NCBI GenBank assembly: GCA_947482115.1
Contig: CANKII010000001.1
Span: 641,840-687,983, forward strand
DNA from: Fibrobacterota bacterium
GTDB lineage: Bacteria; Fibrobacterota; Fibrobacteria; UBA11236
Direction: 5' to 3'
Length of the DNA stretch: 46,144 nucleotides
In this document: one piece after another, positions 16,635 through 24,718 of the stretch
How the letters are laid out: each line of letters opens with the position of its first letter
Numbering within the stretch: the first letter of the stretch is position 1
Position numbers and translations under genes: made by a program
Notes under the pieces: generated by a model
What the model was told of the DNA's origin: nothing
Databases searched by the model: none
Seen by the model: only the letters and a program-made list of their open reading frames with translations

Positions 16635-18353
16635 TTACTCGTAGCGGATTCGGACTCGCAACACGCCAGTCAGGCCTGCGGGGGCACTTACATTCTCGGC
16701 TTGGGAAACATCCGTACGACGGTAATGCCATGCGAGAGTGCCTTTCAAGTCATAACAGTCGATTCCCCTGGCTCCGACAGGCATGATGAGTGAAGCACCG
16801 AAGCCGAACACCTCAAAGCGCGATACCGGCAGATGGGCGGCATGAAATTGGGGTGAAACAGCGGTTTGAGGTCCGGTATAAGCAAAGCGGACCAACGTTC
16901 CCGTACCCGAGTTGGTTGGGTAACTGTAGGCGGTATTGCCCGAGGTGCTATTCACCCAGTTGAGGAAGTACAACGCGCCATCCTTGCCGATTTTGATGTC
17001 GATCGGACCGTTGGTCACGGTGTCGCGAATGCTGCGGAAAGTCCGCAGGTTCTGCATATTTCCAACACTGTCGATGCGGCCCACCAAGATGATGTTACGC
17101 ACCCATTCCACGATAAACAGGTGACGATCGAACACTGCTGGCAAGCGATCTGCGGCACCCGCCGAGGAATAGTTGTAGATCGGGCCAAGCGATCCGGTGT
17201 TCACCGTACTGTTTCCAAAAACGGGAAAGGCCGTACCCGTGGAATTGTACGGATACCACACCACGGCCGGCTTTGCGGGCGGCAGGTTGCGGATGCCGGT
17301 GTTATTGACCGAGGTGTTTTGCAATGTCGTGGGGACATAGGTTGCGCCACCGGTGTTGTTGGAATAATTGTACTGCGTATAACAGAAATTATTGCCGACG
17401 CAATAAGGCCAGCCGTAATAACCCGGGCCTTTTGCGACGTTGACTTCCTCATAGCCTCGAGGACCGGTGACGGCATTGTCAGCCGTGGCGTTGGGACCGG
17501 GTTCGGCCCAGTACACCCAGCCCGTAACCGAATCAACGGTGACGCGGAAGGGGTGGCGGCTGCCGAAAGTGTAAATCTCCTTGCGAACCTTTGCGATGTC
17601 ATCCTGTGATGCGTTCCAGTTGGGATTGAAGGAGGGTTGGTTGATAAACTCCCAAAGATTCCCCGTCGGAATTGTATAGGTTCCATTGGCCTCGGGATGG
17701 ATGCGCAAAACCTTGCCGCGCAGATCGTTGGTATTGGCTGCGCTGCGTTGCGCATCATAAAGCGGACGGGAAGGGTCGCGAGGCGAATAGCCGGCACCAT
17801 TTCCGGAAAAGATGTTCTGGGTGTTGTCGGGAAGGCCAATGTATAGATTACCTCCCGGACCGAAAGCCAAAGAGCCGTCGTTGTGTTCCGCGGTGGAGTT
17901 GTTCAGTGTATACGGTATCTTCAGTAAAGTGGCCCGCGAAGCGGTGACCAAAGCGCCAGTGGTGGCATCTGTCTCATAACGGGCCACGACATTGGATGTG
18001 TCACCCGTAGATCTCTCCGAGAAATAAACGTACACCCAGCGATTGACGGAGAAGTTCGGATCCAGAACCAGAGCCCACAGCCCGTCTTCACGAACATTGG
18101 CCGCGGGCAAAGTGGCCGCAGTGGTGCTGGTCTTGCTGACCGGATCGTAGAGCATGACCGTTCCGGCTTTCAAAGTGATGTAAATCTTGCCATCCGGTCT
18201 GAATGCAATGTTCGTGGGGTCTTTGAGATTGCGTACCAATATGGTTGGCGCATACTGGCTTGCTGGCGGATCTTGAGCCAAGCTCAGGCTCGTACCCAGC
18301 AACAGGGCCACCGTGGCGAAACCGAGGTAATGGGATATAGTGCCGAGTTTCAT
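16635..18353 (-). CDS. Secreted glucose/sorbosone dehydrogenase-like propeller protein
   Basis: A 572-residue exported protein. ATG 18353 gives the signal peptide (LGFATVALLLGTSLSLAQ). The body matches the PQQ-dependent aldose sugar dehydrogenase fold: LKDPTNIAFRPDGKIYITLKAG, DGLWALVLDPNF, AEHNDGSLAFGPGGNLYIG, DLRGKVLRIHPEANG and FGSRHPFRVTVDSVTGWVYWAEPGP. The last ~60 residues (IDCYDLKGTLAWHYRR...APAGLTGVLRVRI) look like a beta-sandwich sorting tail. Family members oxidise sugars in the periplasm, but substrate and cofactor use cannot be read here. The stop sits directly next to a REPIN-like element. Confidence 0.82.
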   Translation of the reverse strand: MKLGTISHYLGFATVALLLGTSLSLAQDPPASQYAPTILVRNLKDPTNIAFRPDGKIYITLKAGTVMLYDPVSKTSTTAATLPAANVREDGLWALVLDPNFSVNRWVYVYFSERSTGDTSNVVARYETDATTGALVTASRATLLKIPYTLNNSTAEHNDGSLAFGPGGNLYIGLPDNTQNIFSGNGAGYSPRDPSRPLYDAQRSAANTNDLRGKVLRIHPEANGTYTIPTGNLWEFINQPSFNPNWNASQDDIAKVRKEIYTFGSRHPFRVTVDSVTGWVYWAEPGPNATADNAVTGPRGYEEVNVAKGPGYYGWPYCVGNNFCYTQYNYSNNTGGATYVPTTLQNTSVNNTGIRNLPPAKPAVVWYPYNSTGTAFPVFGNSTVNTGSLGPIYNYSSAGAADRLPAVFDRHLFIVEWVRNIILVGRIDSVGNMQNLRTFRSIRDTVTNGPIDIKIGKDGALYFLNWVNSTSGNTAYSYPTNSGTGTLVRFAYTGPQTAVSPQFHAAHLPVSRFEVFGFGASLIMPVGARGIDCYDLKGTLAWHYRRTDVSQAENVSAPAGLTGVLRVRIRYE

Positions 18354-18399
18354 AGTTCCTCTTTTCGCTGGGTGCAAAATCCTGTGACAAATATAAGCC

Positions 18400-18522
18400 G
18401 GTCGTTTCGACTCCGCTCAACGACCAGCGATAATCTTCCCGCTAGCTGAGCGGCTTGTGGTGAGCTTGCTTGCCTTGAGCCTGTCGAACAGGTCAAACCA
18501 AACCGAAGCCAGCGGGGTTACC
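18400..18522 (+). repeat. Intergenic palindromic repeat, copy B
   Basis: A composite element in the divergent gap between the dehydrogenase-like gene and rlmI. It contains GGTCGTTTCGACTCCGCTCA closing as AACGACC, then CCGCTAGCTGAGCGGCTTG, GAGCCTGTCGAA and CCGAAGCCAGCGG. The same blocks recur in the same order at 22509-22625, so this is one repeat family and not chance. Confidence 0.75.
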
Positions 18523-18533
18523 TTTTTCATCCC

Positions 18534-19709
18534 ATGCCCCAATATCCCGAAGCCCGGATTCACCCGGAGCGTAAAAAAAGCGTTTTTGCAGGCCATCCCT
18601 GGATTTTTTCCGGCGCCCTGACCGAGGAACCCAAGGTCACAGACGGCTCGCTGGTATCCGTGGTTTGCGGAACTGAAAAACTCGGTGTCGGCTATTACAA
18701 CTCCCGGACCGACATCGCCGTGCGCATGCTTTCCCGCAAAGATGAAGTGGTGGACAAGGAATTTTTCATCCGCCTCTTTTCGCGTTTGAGAACAGAACGA
18801 GAGACTTGGCTTCCCGCCAGCACCAACGCCTACCGCGCCATCTTCGCGGAAGCGGACGGCTGCCCCGGTCTTATCGTCGATTATTATGCTGGAGTGTTGG
18901 TGGTGCAATTCCACACCTTGGGAATGGAAACTTTGCGCGAATCCATCATCGCAGCCTTGCTGGAGGTTTTCCCCCCCACGGCTTTGGTGGAACGCAGTGA
19001 CTTGGCCGTGAGGAAACACGAGGGATTACCGGATCAACCCATTCGCGTGTTGCAAGGCACCGTGGATTCAGAAATTGAAATTCTGGAAAACGGCTGCCGT
19101 TTTTTAGTCGATGTGTTGAAGGGACAGAAGACGGGATTTTTTCTGGATCAACGCGAAAACCGTCTGGCGTTGCGGCGCTGGTGCACGGGACGTTCGGTGT
19201 TGAACGTTTTCTGCTACACCGGTGGGTTCTCCGTTTACGCAGCCGCCACGGCCAAACGTGTCGCCAGTCTGGACGCCTCGGCTTCCGCCATGGACTTGTG
19301 CCGTCGCAATTTACTCCTCAACGGCTTCAACTTTCCGGATGAAGATTTCATCACACAGGATGCTTTCGATTTCATCTCGGGATTAAAAAGCGGAGAGTTT
19401 GACTGCATCATTCTCGATCCTCCGTCCTTTGCCAAAAATCGCGGACAGGTCAAGAATGCCATCAAGGCTTATAACACGATCAACACAAAAGCCTTGCAGG
19501 CCTTGCCGGTAGGCGGCATTCTCGTCAGCGCCTCTTGCACTTCGCATATCGATCCGCTGACCTTTTTGAAGATTCTGCACCAAAGTGCGGTGAATGCACG
19601 GTGTGGTTTGAAGGTTTTGGAAATCAAGGAACAGCCGTTCGATCATCCCTACAATCTGGCGTTCCCCGAGGGAAGGTATTTGAAATTTGTGGTGATGCAG
19701 AAGGGATGA
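18534..19709 (+). CDS. rlmI: 23S rRNA (cytosine) methyltransferase, RlmI family
   Basis: A 391-residue class I SAM-dependent RNA methyltransferase. The N-terminal PUA-like domain has HPERKKSVFAGHPWIFSGAL. The central RlmI-type domain has FAEADGCPGLIVDYY. The Rossmann domain has the SAM motif VLNVFCYTGGFSVYAA, the catalytic motif DCIILDPPSFAK and the cysteine motif SASCTSHI. RlmI methylates C5 of a 23S rRNA cytosine (C1962 in E. coli); exact site specificity is inferred from family. The length is close to the E. coli enzyme. The gene is divergent from the sugar-dehydrogenase-like gene across a palindromic repeat. Confidence 0.9.
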   Translation: MPQYPEARIHPERKKSVFAGHPWIFSGALTEEPKVTDGSLVSVVCGTEKLGVGYYNSRTDIAVRMLSRKDEVVDKEFFIRLFSRLRTERETWLPASTNAYRAIFAEADGCPGLIVDYYAGVLVVQFHTLGMETLRESIIAALLEVFPPTALVERSDLAVRKHEGLPDQPIRVLQGTVDSEIEILENGCRFLVDVLKGQKTGFFLDQRENRLALRRWCTGRSVLNVFCYTGGFSVYAAATAKRVASLDASASAMDLCRRNLLLNGFNFPDEDFITQDAFDFISGLKSGEFDCIILDPPSFAKNRGQVKNAIKAYNTINTKALQALPVGGILVSASCTSHIDPLTFLKILHQSAVNARCGLKVLEIKEQPFDHPYNLAFPEGRYLKFVVMQKG

Positions 19710-19803
19710 CTGAGAGAAGTTCAGGAAATAGGCGCGTACGATAGACTATACTTTGTCCATAGAGTCAAGTTGGTAACGCCCGCGCTAAATCCACGAGGTC
19801 CAT

Positions 19804-21306
19804 ATGAATTTCTTCTCTCGGATTCATCTTGCTCTCATCGCTCAGCTTTGTTTCATCGCACCATTATCAACCCACGCGCAGTTTGTTCAACAAGGAAACA
19901 AACTGGTCGGCATCGGTGCTGTCGGTACTGTACATCAGGGCCAATCCGTCGCCATCTCTGCTGACGGTAATACCGCGATAGTTGGTGGTAACGGCGATAA
20001 CAACACTGCTGGAGCAACTTGGGTGTTTACACGTTCCGGTGGAGTGTGGACACAGCAAGGAAACAAACTGGTCGGCACCGGTGCTGTCAATGTTGCACGA
20101 CAAGGCCTATCCGTTGCCATTTCTGCTGACGGCAACACCACTGTCGTGGGCGGTCCTCTGGACAACTACGATACTGCAAATTATTCGTACAGAGGAGCAA
20201 CTTGGGTATTTACACGTACCAATGGAATTTGGACACAGCAAGGAAACAAACTGGTCGGCACGGGCGCAGTCGGGGGTGCATATCAGGGCCGATCCGTCGC
20301 CATCTCTGCTGACGGTAATACCGCAATAGTTGGTGGTAACGACGATAACAACAATGCTGGAGCAACTTGGGTGTTTACACGTTCCGGTGGAGTGTGGACA
20401 CAACAAGGAAGTAAGCTGGTCGGTACAGATGCGATCGGTTTGGCTAATCAAGGTTGGTCCGGATCCCTTTCTGCTGACGGCAATACCGCAATCGTGGGTG
20501 GTTTTGGCGACAACGACGGTGTTGGAGCCGTGTGGGTGTTTACACGATCTGCTGGAGTGTGGACAGAGCAAGGAAGTAAACTGGTCGGCACGGGTGCTGT
20601 GAGTACAGCACGCCAAGGCTATTCCGTTTCCATTTCCTCAGACGGCAATACGGCCCTCGTGGGTGGTTATTACGACAACAATTATACTGGAGCAATTTGG
20701 GTGTTTACACGAACGGGTGGAGTTTGGACGCAGCAAGGAAGTAAACTGGTCGGCACGGGCGCAGTCGGGGGTGCATATCAAGGCACCTCCGTCGCAATTT
20801 CCGCTGACGGCAATACGGCCCTCGTGGGTGGTAACGACATTACTGGAGCTGTTTGGGTATTTACACGAACGGGTGGAGTTTGGACGCAGCTGGGAAGCAA
20901 GCTGGTCGGCACGGGCGCAGTCGGGGGTGCATATCAAGGCACCTCTGTCGCAATTTCCGCTGACGGCAATACGGCCTTCAGCGGGGGGGAGGGTGATAAT
21001 GGGGGTGTTGGAGCAGCTTGGATTTTTTCACGCCCGGCGGTTCCAATCTTATTTTCGTCAGCCAAATCCAAGCTTCAACGTTTGAATCTCGAAAACAATC
21101 AATTATTGCATTTCAATCTTTCCAACCAATCACAAGTCACCATTCGTTTATACGATTCCAAAGGCGCAGTCGTAAAAACTCTGCTGAATGAAGTTCGATC
21201 CGCAGGAGATTATTTGCAACCCTTGCCCAAAGAAACGAAATCAAACTCCTATTTGCTGGATTTCAAAGCGGGCGAGTTTCACAAAACGATGAAAATTGAT
21301 CCTTAA
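19804..21306 (+). CDS. Secreted seven-repeat beta-propeller with sorting-like tail
   Basis: A 500-residue exported protein. After a signal peptide ending near THAQ come seven units of about 50 residues with the consensus TQQGNKLVGTGAVG, SVAISADGNTAIVGG and GATWVFTRSGGVW, an FG-GAP-like propeller pattern. Units 6 and 7 are almost identical at DNA level (about 20735-20825 and 20891-20977), a sign of recent duplication. The C-terminal ~85 residues (QVTIRLYDSKGAVVKTLL...YLLDFKAGEFHKTMKI) match the tail of the protein at 7834-9042. A GAGGT Shine-Dalgarno precedes the ATG. Function is unknown; likely a cell-surface or secreted binding protein. Confidence 0.85.
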   Translation: MNFFSRIHLALIAQLCFIAPLSTHAQFVQQGNKLVGIGAVGTVHQGQSVAISADGNTAIVGGNGDNNTAGATWVFTRSGGVWTQQGNKLVGTGAVNVARQGLSVAISADGNTTVVGGPLDNYDTANYSYRGATWVFTRTNGIWTQQGNKLVGTGAVGGAYQGRSVAISADGNTAIVGGNDDNNNAGATWVFTRSGGVWTQQGSKLVGTDAIGLANQGWSGSLSADGNTAIVGGFGDNDGVGAVWVFTRSAGVWTEQGSKLVGTGAVSTARQGYSVSISSDGNTALVGGYYDNNYTGAIWVFTRTGGVWTQQGSKLVGTGAVGGAYQGTSVAISADGNTALVGGNDITGAVWVFTRTGGVWTQLGSKLVGTGAVGGAYQGTSVAISADGNTAFSGGEGDNGGVGAAWIFSRPAVPILFSSAKSKLQRLNLENNQLLHFNLSNQSQVTIRLYDSKGAVVKTLLNEVRSAGDYLQPLPKETKSNSYLLDFKAGEFHKTMKIDP

Positions 21307-21324
21307 ATCAAACGAAGAAGCGAT

Positions 21325-21361
21325 GGTCGAGTAGTCCGGCTGAGGCGGACGTATCGAGACC
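21325..21361. repeat. Palindromic repeat between convergent genes
   Basis: GGTCGAGTAGTCCG and CGGACGTATCGAGACC form an imperfect hairpin around GCTGAGG. It lies in the short gap between the converging propeller gene and HsdR-N-like gene, where it may stop transcription from both sides. Confidence 0.5.
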
Positions 21362-21364
21362 GAG

Positions 21365-21775
21365 CTACAATGAGAACCGAGGAAGTCCTGAAATTTCTCC
21401 GTATTTCCCGCCATCAAGTTTAAAGAATCGCGTGGCTGCCCCATTCGACACCATCACAAAAGCCGCGTGGATTTTTTCCGCGTAACGCCGAACCTGATCC
21501 GCCACCTTGTCTCCCAATGCAATGCCGGGAGCTTTGCACTCCACCAGCAACCACGGAACCAAACCGCCGTTTTTTCCACCGGGTTTCCAGATCACAATAT
21601 CCGCGCGTTTGCGACAAGTGGGATCCAAAGCGGACAGGGAGTATTCCACAGAAATAAGGCGCGGTGGAATTTCGGCTTCGTCCATCAACCAGCGAACCAA
21701 TGCCTGCCGCACCTGCTCCTCAGGTTTCGCCGCAACGCTTTTGCCGCGAACCGGATCCAAAACGCTAGCCCGCAA
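21365..21775 (-). CDS. Orphan HsdR N-terminal-like (type I restriction nuclease) domain protein
   Basis: About 136 residues. The conserved pattern of the HSDR_N family is visible: LDPVRGKSVAAKPEEQVRQALVRWL, then a PD-(D/E)XK-like core with RADIVIW and LLVECKAPG, followed by DQVRRYAEKIHAAFVMVSNG. In restriction enzymes this is the nuclease domain, but here no helicase, HsdM or HsdS follows. I chose TTG 21775, which has AGGGA five bases upstream and overlaps the MauE-like gene by 11 bases; TTG 21760 is possible. Longer readings translate antisense sequence with no family signature. The role is unknown; small stand-alone proteins of this family are common in Bacteroidota-like genomes. Confidence 0.75.
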   Translation of the reverse strand: MRASVLDPVRGKSVAAKPEEQVRQALVRWLMDEAEIPPRLISVEYSLSALDPTCRKRADIVIWKPGGKNGGLVPWLLVECKAPGIALGDKVADQVRRYAEKIHAAFVMVSNGAATRFFKLDGGKYGEISGLPRFSL

Positions 21776-22487
21776 GAACGTCCCTGAGAAAGTCAACCAC
21801 AAAACGACGGCGGGCTTTGAACACCATCCAGGTGACGGGAAAAAGAAGAACGATGTCCCGCAACAAGGCAAACCAGGTCTCCCCCGCATCCGCGGCTCCT
21901 TCGATATCAAAGCAGCCGCACGCGATACCCAAACCGCGATACAATGCTGATGACAGGGCCACAATGAACATGACAAGCAGAAGCCAAAGCGCCGCAGAGC
22001 CTTCCTTTTCAAAGGGTGTAAAAATCACCACAAGACCGGTGGTAATCTCAAATGCGGGAAGCATGATGGAAAATAAATTCACCGCGAATGCGGGTAACAT
22101 TTGATACTGGGTCACCAACAAGGCGAACGCCTTGGGATCGGAAAACTTGGGGTAAGCTGCCAGCAGGAACATCAATCCCAATGCGATTCGCAACCACGAA
22201 ATGATGCCGGCCGAAACAATCTTGTGGCGGCGATATGCAATTCGAATCATGGCTGCCAACAGAAGTAAAGACAATCCGACCAGAATTGAATGTTGCGTAA
22301 TTTCGTGTTTTGCAAACTTTACCCCACCCGCTACACCCTGCCGCAAAGTCAAGCTGGGCCAACCTTCCGGCTTGGGCATGACTTCAGCGCTTCCAATCCA
22401 GGTAACGCGATTGGAATTGACGAGATTATTGCTCACACCCAAAAGGGCTGCGAATAGAAACATGCCGAAGAGGATTTTAAATTTCAT
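21765..22487 (-). CDS. MauE/DoxX-like membrane protein
   Basis: A 240-residue polytopic inner-membrane protein. The first ~90 residues hold a signal-anchor helix, a short periplasmic stretch and a second helix. From about 95 on it follows the MauE/DoxX pattern: LRIALGLMFLLAAYPKFSDPKAFALLV, an intramembrane YQMLPAFAVNLFSIMLPAFEITTGL and the cysteine motif GLGIACGCFD. MauE-like proteins are linked to thiol redox chemistry and maturation of envelope proteins, but a specific role here is unsupported. The gene overlaps the following HsdR-N-like gene by 11 bases. Confidence 0.78.
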   Translation of the reverse strand: MKFKILFGMFLFAALLGVSNNLVNSNRVTWIGSAEVMPKPEGWPSLTLRQGVAGGVKFAKHEITQHSILVGLSLLLLAAMIRIAYRRHKIVSAGIISWLRIALGLMFLLAAYPKFSDPKAFALLVTQYQMLPAFAVNLFSIMLPAFEITTGLVVIFTPFEKEGSAALWLLLVMFIVALSSALYRGLGIACGCFDIEGAADAGETWFALLRDIVLLFPVTWMVFKARRRFVVDFLRDVLAG

Positions 22488-22508
22488 GGGGGAAAATATA
22501 CAAGACCC

Positions 22509-22625
22509 CGGTCGTTTCGACGGTTCGACAAGCTCACCGCATCGCTCCGCTCAACGACCAAGACAGTTTTTCGCTGGCTGAAGCGGCCTGTACTGAGCTT
22601 GTCGAAGTAAGTCGAAGCCAGCGTT
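22509..22625 (+). repeat. Intergenic palindromic repeat, copy C
   Basis: Same family and orientation as 18400-18522: GGTCGTTTCGAC at the left, CCGCTCAACGACCA, CGCTGGCTGAAGCGGC, CTGAGCTTGTCGAA and CGAAGCCAGCG. An extra GGTTCGACAAGCTCACCG lies inside. Again it occupies a divergent promoter gap, between the MauE-like gene and metF. Confidence 0.75.
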
Positions 22626-22695
22626 TAGCCTCGCCCCTTCAGAACCGCCCGATGGAAACCACCATTTGATGTTCATATGTTAAATTCCATCAGCC

Positions 22696-23565
22696 ATGAT
22701 TCTCGAAAAACTGCGCCAAGGCCCCACCCTATCCTATGAATTCTTCCCGCCCAAAAATCCGGCGGGTTGGGGAACGTTGTACGGTACTTTGGCCGAGACC
22801 ACAAAACTCGGACCGGATTTCGTTTCGGTGACTTATGGCGCAGGAGGCTCCACCCGTTCCAAAACAGTCGATATTGTCGGACGCATTCAAGGCGAACTCG
22901 GTATTGAGGCCATGGCCCATCTCACCTGTGTCGGTCATTCGCGCGATGAGATTCGCGGCATCCTCGAATCCCTGTGGAACCACGGCATCCGGCATGTGCT
23001 GGCTTTACGCGGCGATCCTCCTCGAGGCGACACATCTTTCAAACCACATCCCGATGGTTTCGCACATGCCACCGAATTGATCCGTTTCGTCAAGGAAAAT
23101 TTCAACTTTACCGTAGGCTGCGCTTATTATCCTGAAAAGCATGTCGAGTCAAAGACACTCGAACAGGATTTGGGTTTCCTGAAAATGAAACAGGATTGCG
23201 GGGCTGATTTCGCAGTAAGCCAGCTTTTTTTCGACAATGAAAACTTTTACCGCTTTCGGGAACAGGCTGCCGCATTGGGCGTCACCATTCCTCTCGTCGC
23301 CGGAATCATGCCTGTGTTGGATCTCAACCAAATCCCCCGTTTCCGTGACCTATCGGGTTGTTCGATTCCGAACAAGCTTTTGGGGTTTCTCGGAGAAGGA
23401 CCGGACGTCCTTCAGCGCGGAGTGGAGTTTGCAACCATGCAATGCCAGAATCTTTTGCAAAACGGTGTATCAGGTTTGCATCTCTATTGCCTGAACAAGC
23501 ATCAAAGCGTTGTGAAGATTACGGAGAATCTTCGCGGCCTCGGGTTTTTCACCCCCAAGACATAA
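22696..23565 (+). CDS. metF: Methylenetetrahydrofolate reductase
   Basis: A 289-residue flavoprotein that reduces 5,10-methylene-THF to 5-methyl-THF for methionine synthesis. The TIM-barrel signatures are clear: LSYEFFPPKNPAG with the catalytic Glu, DFVSVTYGAGGSTR, AHLTCVGHSRDEI, VLALRGDPPRG, the FAD-site region AYYPEKHVES, and KMKQDCGADFAVSQLFFDN. The length is that of bacterial MetF. A PLP aminotransferase gene begins 16 bases downstream, suggesting co-transcription. Together with the 5-FTHF cyclo-ligase fusion at 32834 it gives the window two folate one-carbon steps. Confidence 0.96.
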   Translation: MILEKLRQGPTLSYEFFPPKNPAGWGTLYGTLAETTKLGPDFVSVTYGAGGSTRSKTVDIVGRIQGELGIEAMAHLTCVGHSRDEIRGILESLWNHGIRHVLALRGDPPRGDTSFKPHPDGFAHATELIRFVKENFNFTVGCAYYPEKHVESKTLEQDLGFLKMKQDCGADFAVSQLFFDNENFYRFREQAAALGVTIPLVAGIMPVLDLNQIPRFRDLSGCSIPNKLLGFLGEGPDVLQRGVEFATMQCQNLLQNGVSGLHLYCLNKHQSVVKITENLRGLGFFTPKT

Positions 23566-23581
23566 CCGGAAAGGCGACGGG

Positions 23582-24718
23582 ATGCCTTTCCATTTTTCGG
23601 ATCGCTGGCAGGATTCCGATCCCACTCCAAATGCCCTGACTGAAGCCATCGCCGCCCGTAAAAAATCGGGACAACCCATTTTTGATTTAACCGCATCCAA
23701 TCCCACCCAATGCGGAATCGTTTATCCCGACTGGACATCGCTACTGAATCAATCGTCCGTGCAAACCTACGATCCACATCCACAAGGAAACCTCAAAGCA
23801 CGGGAGGCCATTGCTCAATATTATGCGGAACGAAGTGAAAGGGTCGCCCCATACGACCTTTTCCTAACCGCTGGTACTTCGGAGGGTTACGCCCACCTAT
23901 TCAAGCTGCTTTGTGACCCGGGCGATGAGGTTTTGGTGTCTTCACCTTCCTATCCCCTGCTCGAAACATTGGCATCCCTTGAAGGAATTCAAATCCGCTC
24001 CTATTTCGATCTCAAATCCCTTAAAGCCAACCTCACCGAGAGGACTCGCGCCATTTTTTTGGTTCAGCCCAACAATCCCACAGGTCATGTTCTTTCAAAG
24101 AATGATGCGGATTATCTCGTGCACATTGCGGAAGAAAAAGGCTTGGCCTTGGTGGTCGATGAGGTCTTCGCCGATTTTCTTTACAACTCAAACATACTGC
24201 CTTTATTGCATTCCAAAAAATCCCTTGTGTTCACCTTGAACGGGCTTTCCAAACTTTTGGGATTGCCGCAATTAAAACTCGCATGGATTCATGTGGATGG
24301 AGAAACGTCACTCAAGGCTCGTGCAAAAAAACACCTCGAATGGATTTGCGATGCTTACCTGAGTGTCAGCACGGCTTCACAGGCTGCATGCCCGGAATTG
24401 TTGGAACGCCGGTTGGATTTTCAAATACCGATTCAGGAGCGTTTGGAAACCAATCTTTCCACCCTTCGTGAAGTGGCGAAAGCAAATCCTCAAATCGAAC
24501 CCCTGTGGCCACAAGGCGGCTGGTGCATTCCGGTTCGTTGCAAGGGCGTGGAGGACGATGAAGCTTTTGCCCTGGAGTTATTGGAAAAGCACGGCGTATT
24601 GGTTCACCCGGGTTATTTTTTCGACTTCGAAGAGGAGGATGTAGTGGTTTTGAGCCTCTTAATCGAGCCCACCGTATTTCGTGAAGGACTTGCTCGCTTG
24701 CTTCCATTCGGCAAATAA
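23582..24718 (+). CDS. PLP-dependent class I/II aminotransferase
   Basis: A 378-residue fold-type I aminotransferase. Visible are FDLTASNPTQCG, the substrate/PLP region LFLTAGTSEGYAHLFKLLCDPGDEVLVSSPSYPLL, VQPNNPTGHVLS, the cofactor aspartate in LALVVDEVFADFLY, and the Schiff-base lysine Lys224 in NGLSKLLGLP. Family members transfer amino groups between amino and keto acids; the substrate cannot be assigned. The gene follows metF by 16 bases. Its last 106 bases overlap, tail to tail, the 3' end of the SGNH hydrolase gene on the other strand. Confidence 0.9.
   Translation: MPFHFSDRWQDSDPTPNALTEAIAARKKSGQPIFDLTASNPTQCGIVYPDWTSLLNQSSVQTYDPHPQGNLKAREAIAQYYAERSERVAPYDLFLTAGTSEGYAHLFKLLCDPGDEVLVSSPSYPLLETLASLEGIQIRSYFDLKSLKANLTERTRAIFLVQPNNPTGHVLSKNDADYLVHIAEEKGLALVVDEVFADFLYNSNILPLLHSKKSLVFTLNGLSKLLGLPQLKLAWIHVDGETSLKARAKKHLEWICDAYLSVSTASQAACPELLERRLDFQIPIQERLETNLSTLREVAKANPQIEPLWPQGGWCIPVRCKGVEDDEAFALELLEKHGVLVHPGYFFDFEEEDVVVLSLLIEPTVFREGLARLLPFGK

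Noticed and set aside
20107-20616. Minus-strand open frame with repeated Cys/His/Thr motifs
   Set aside because: Its repeats simply mirror the propeller repeats on the plus strand.
19880-21030. Regular repeats considered as a CRISPR array
   Set aside because: The repeats are in frame, about 150 bases long and code for propeller blades; there are no short repeats with unique spacers and no cas genes.
21776-22012. Longer HsdR-N-like protein starting at 22012
   Set aside because: The added residues are antisense-frame to the MauE-like gene and have no conserved features.
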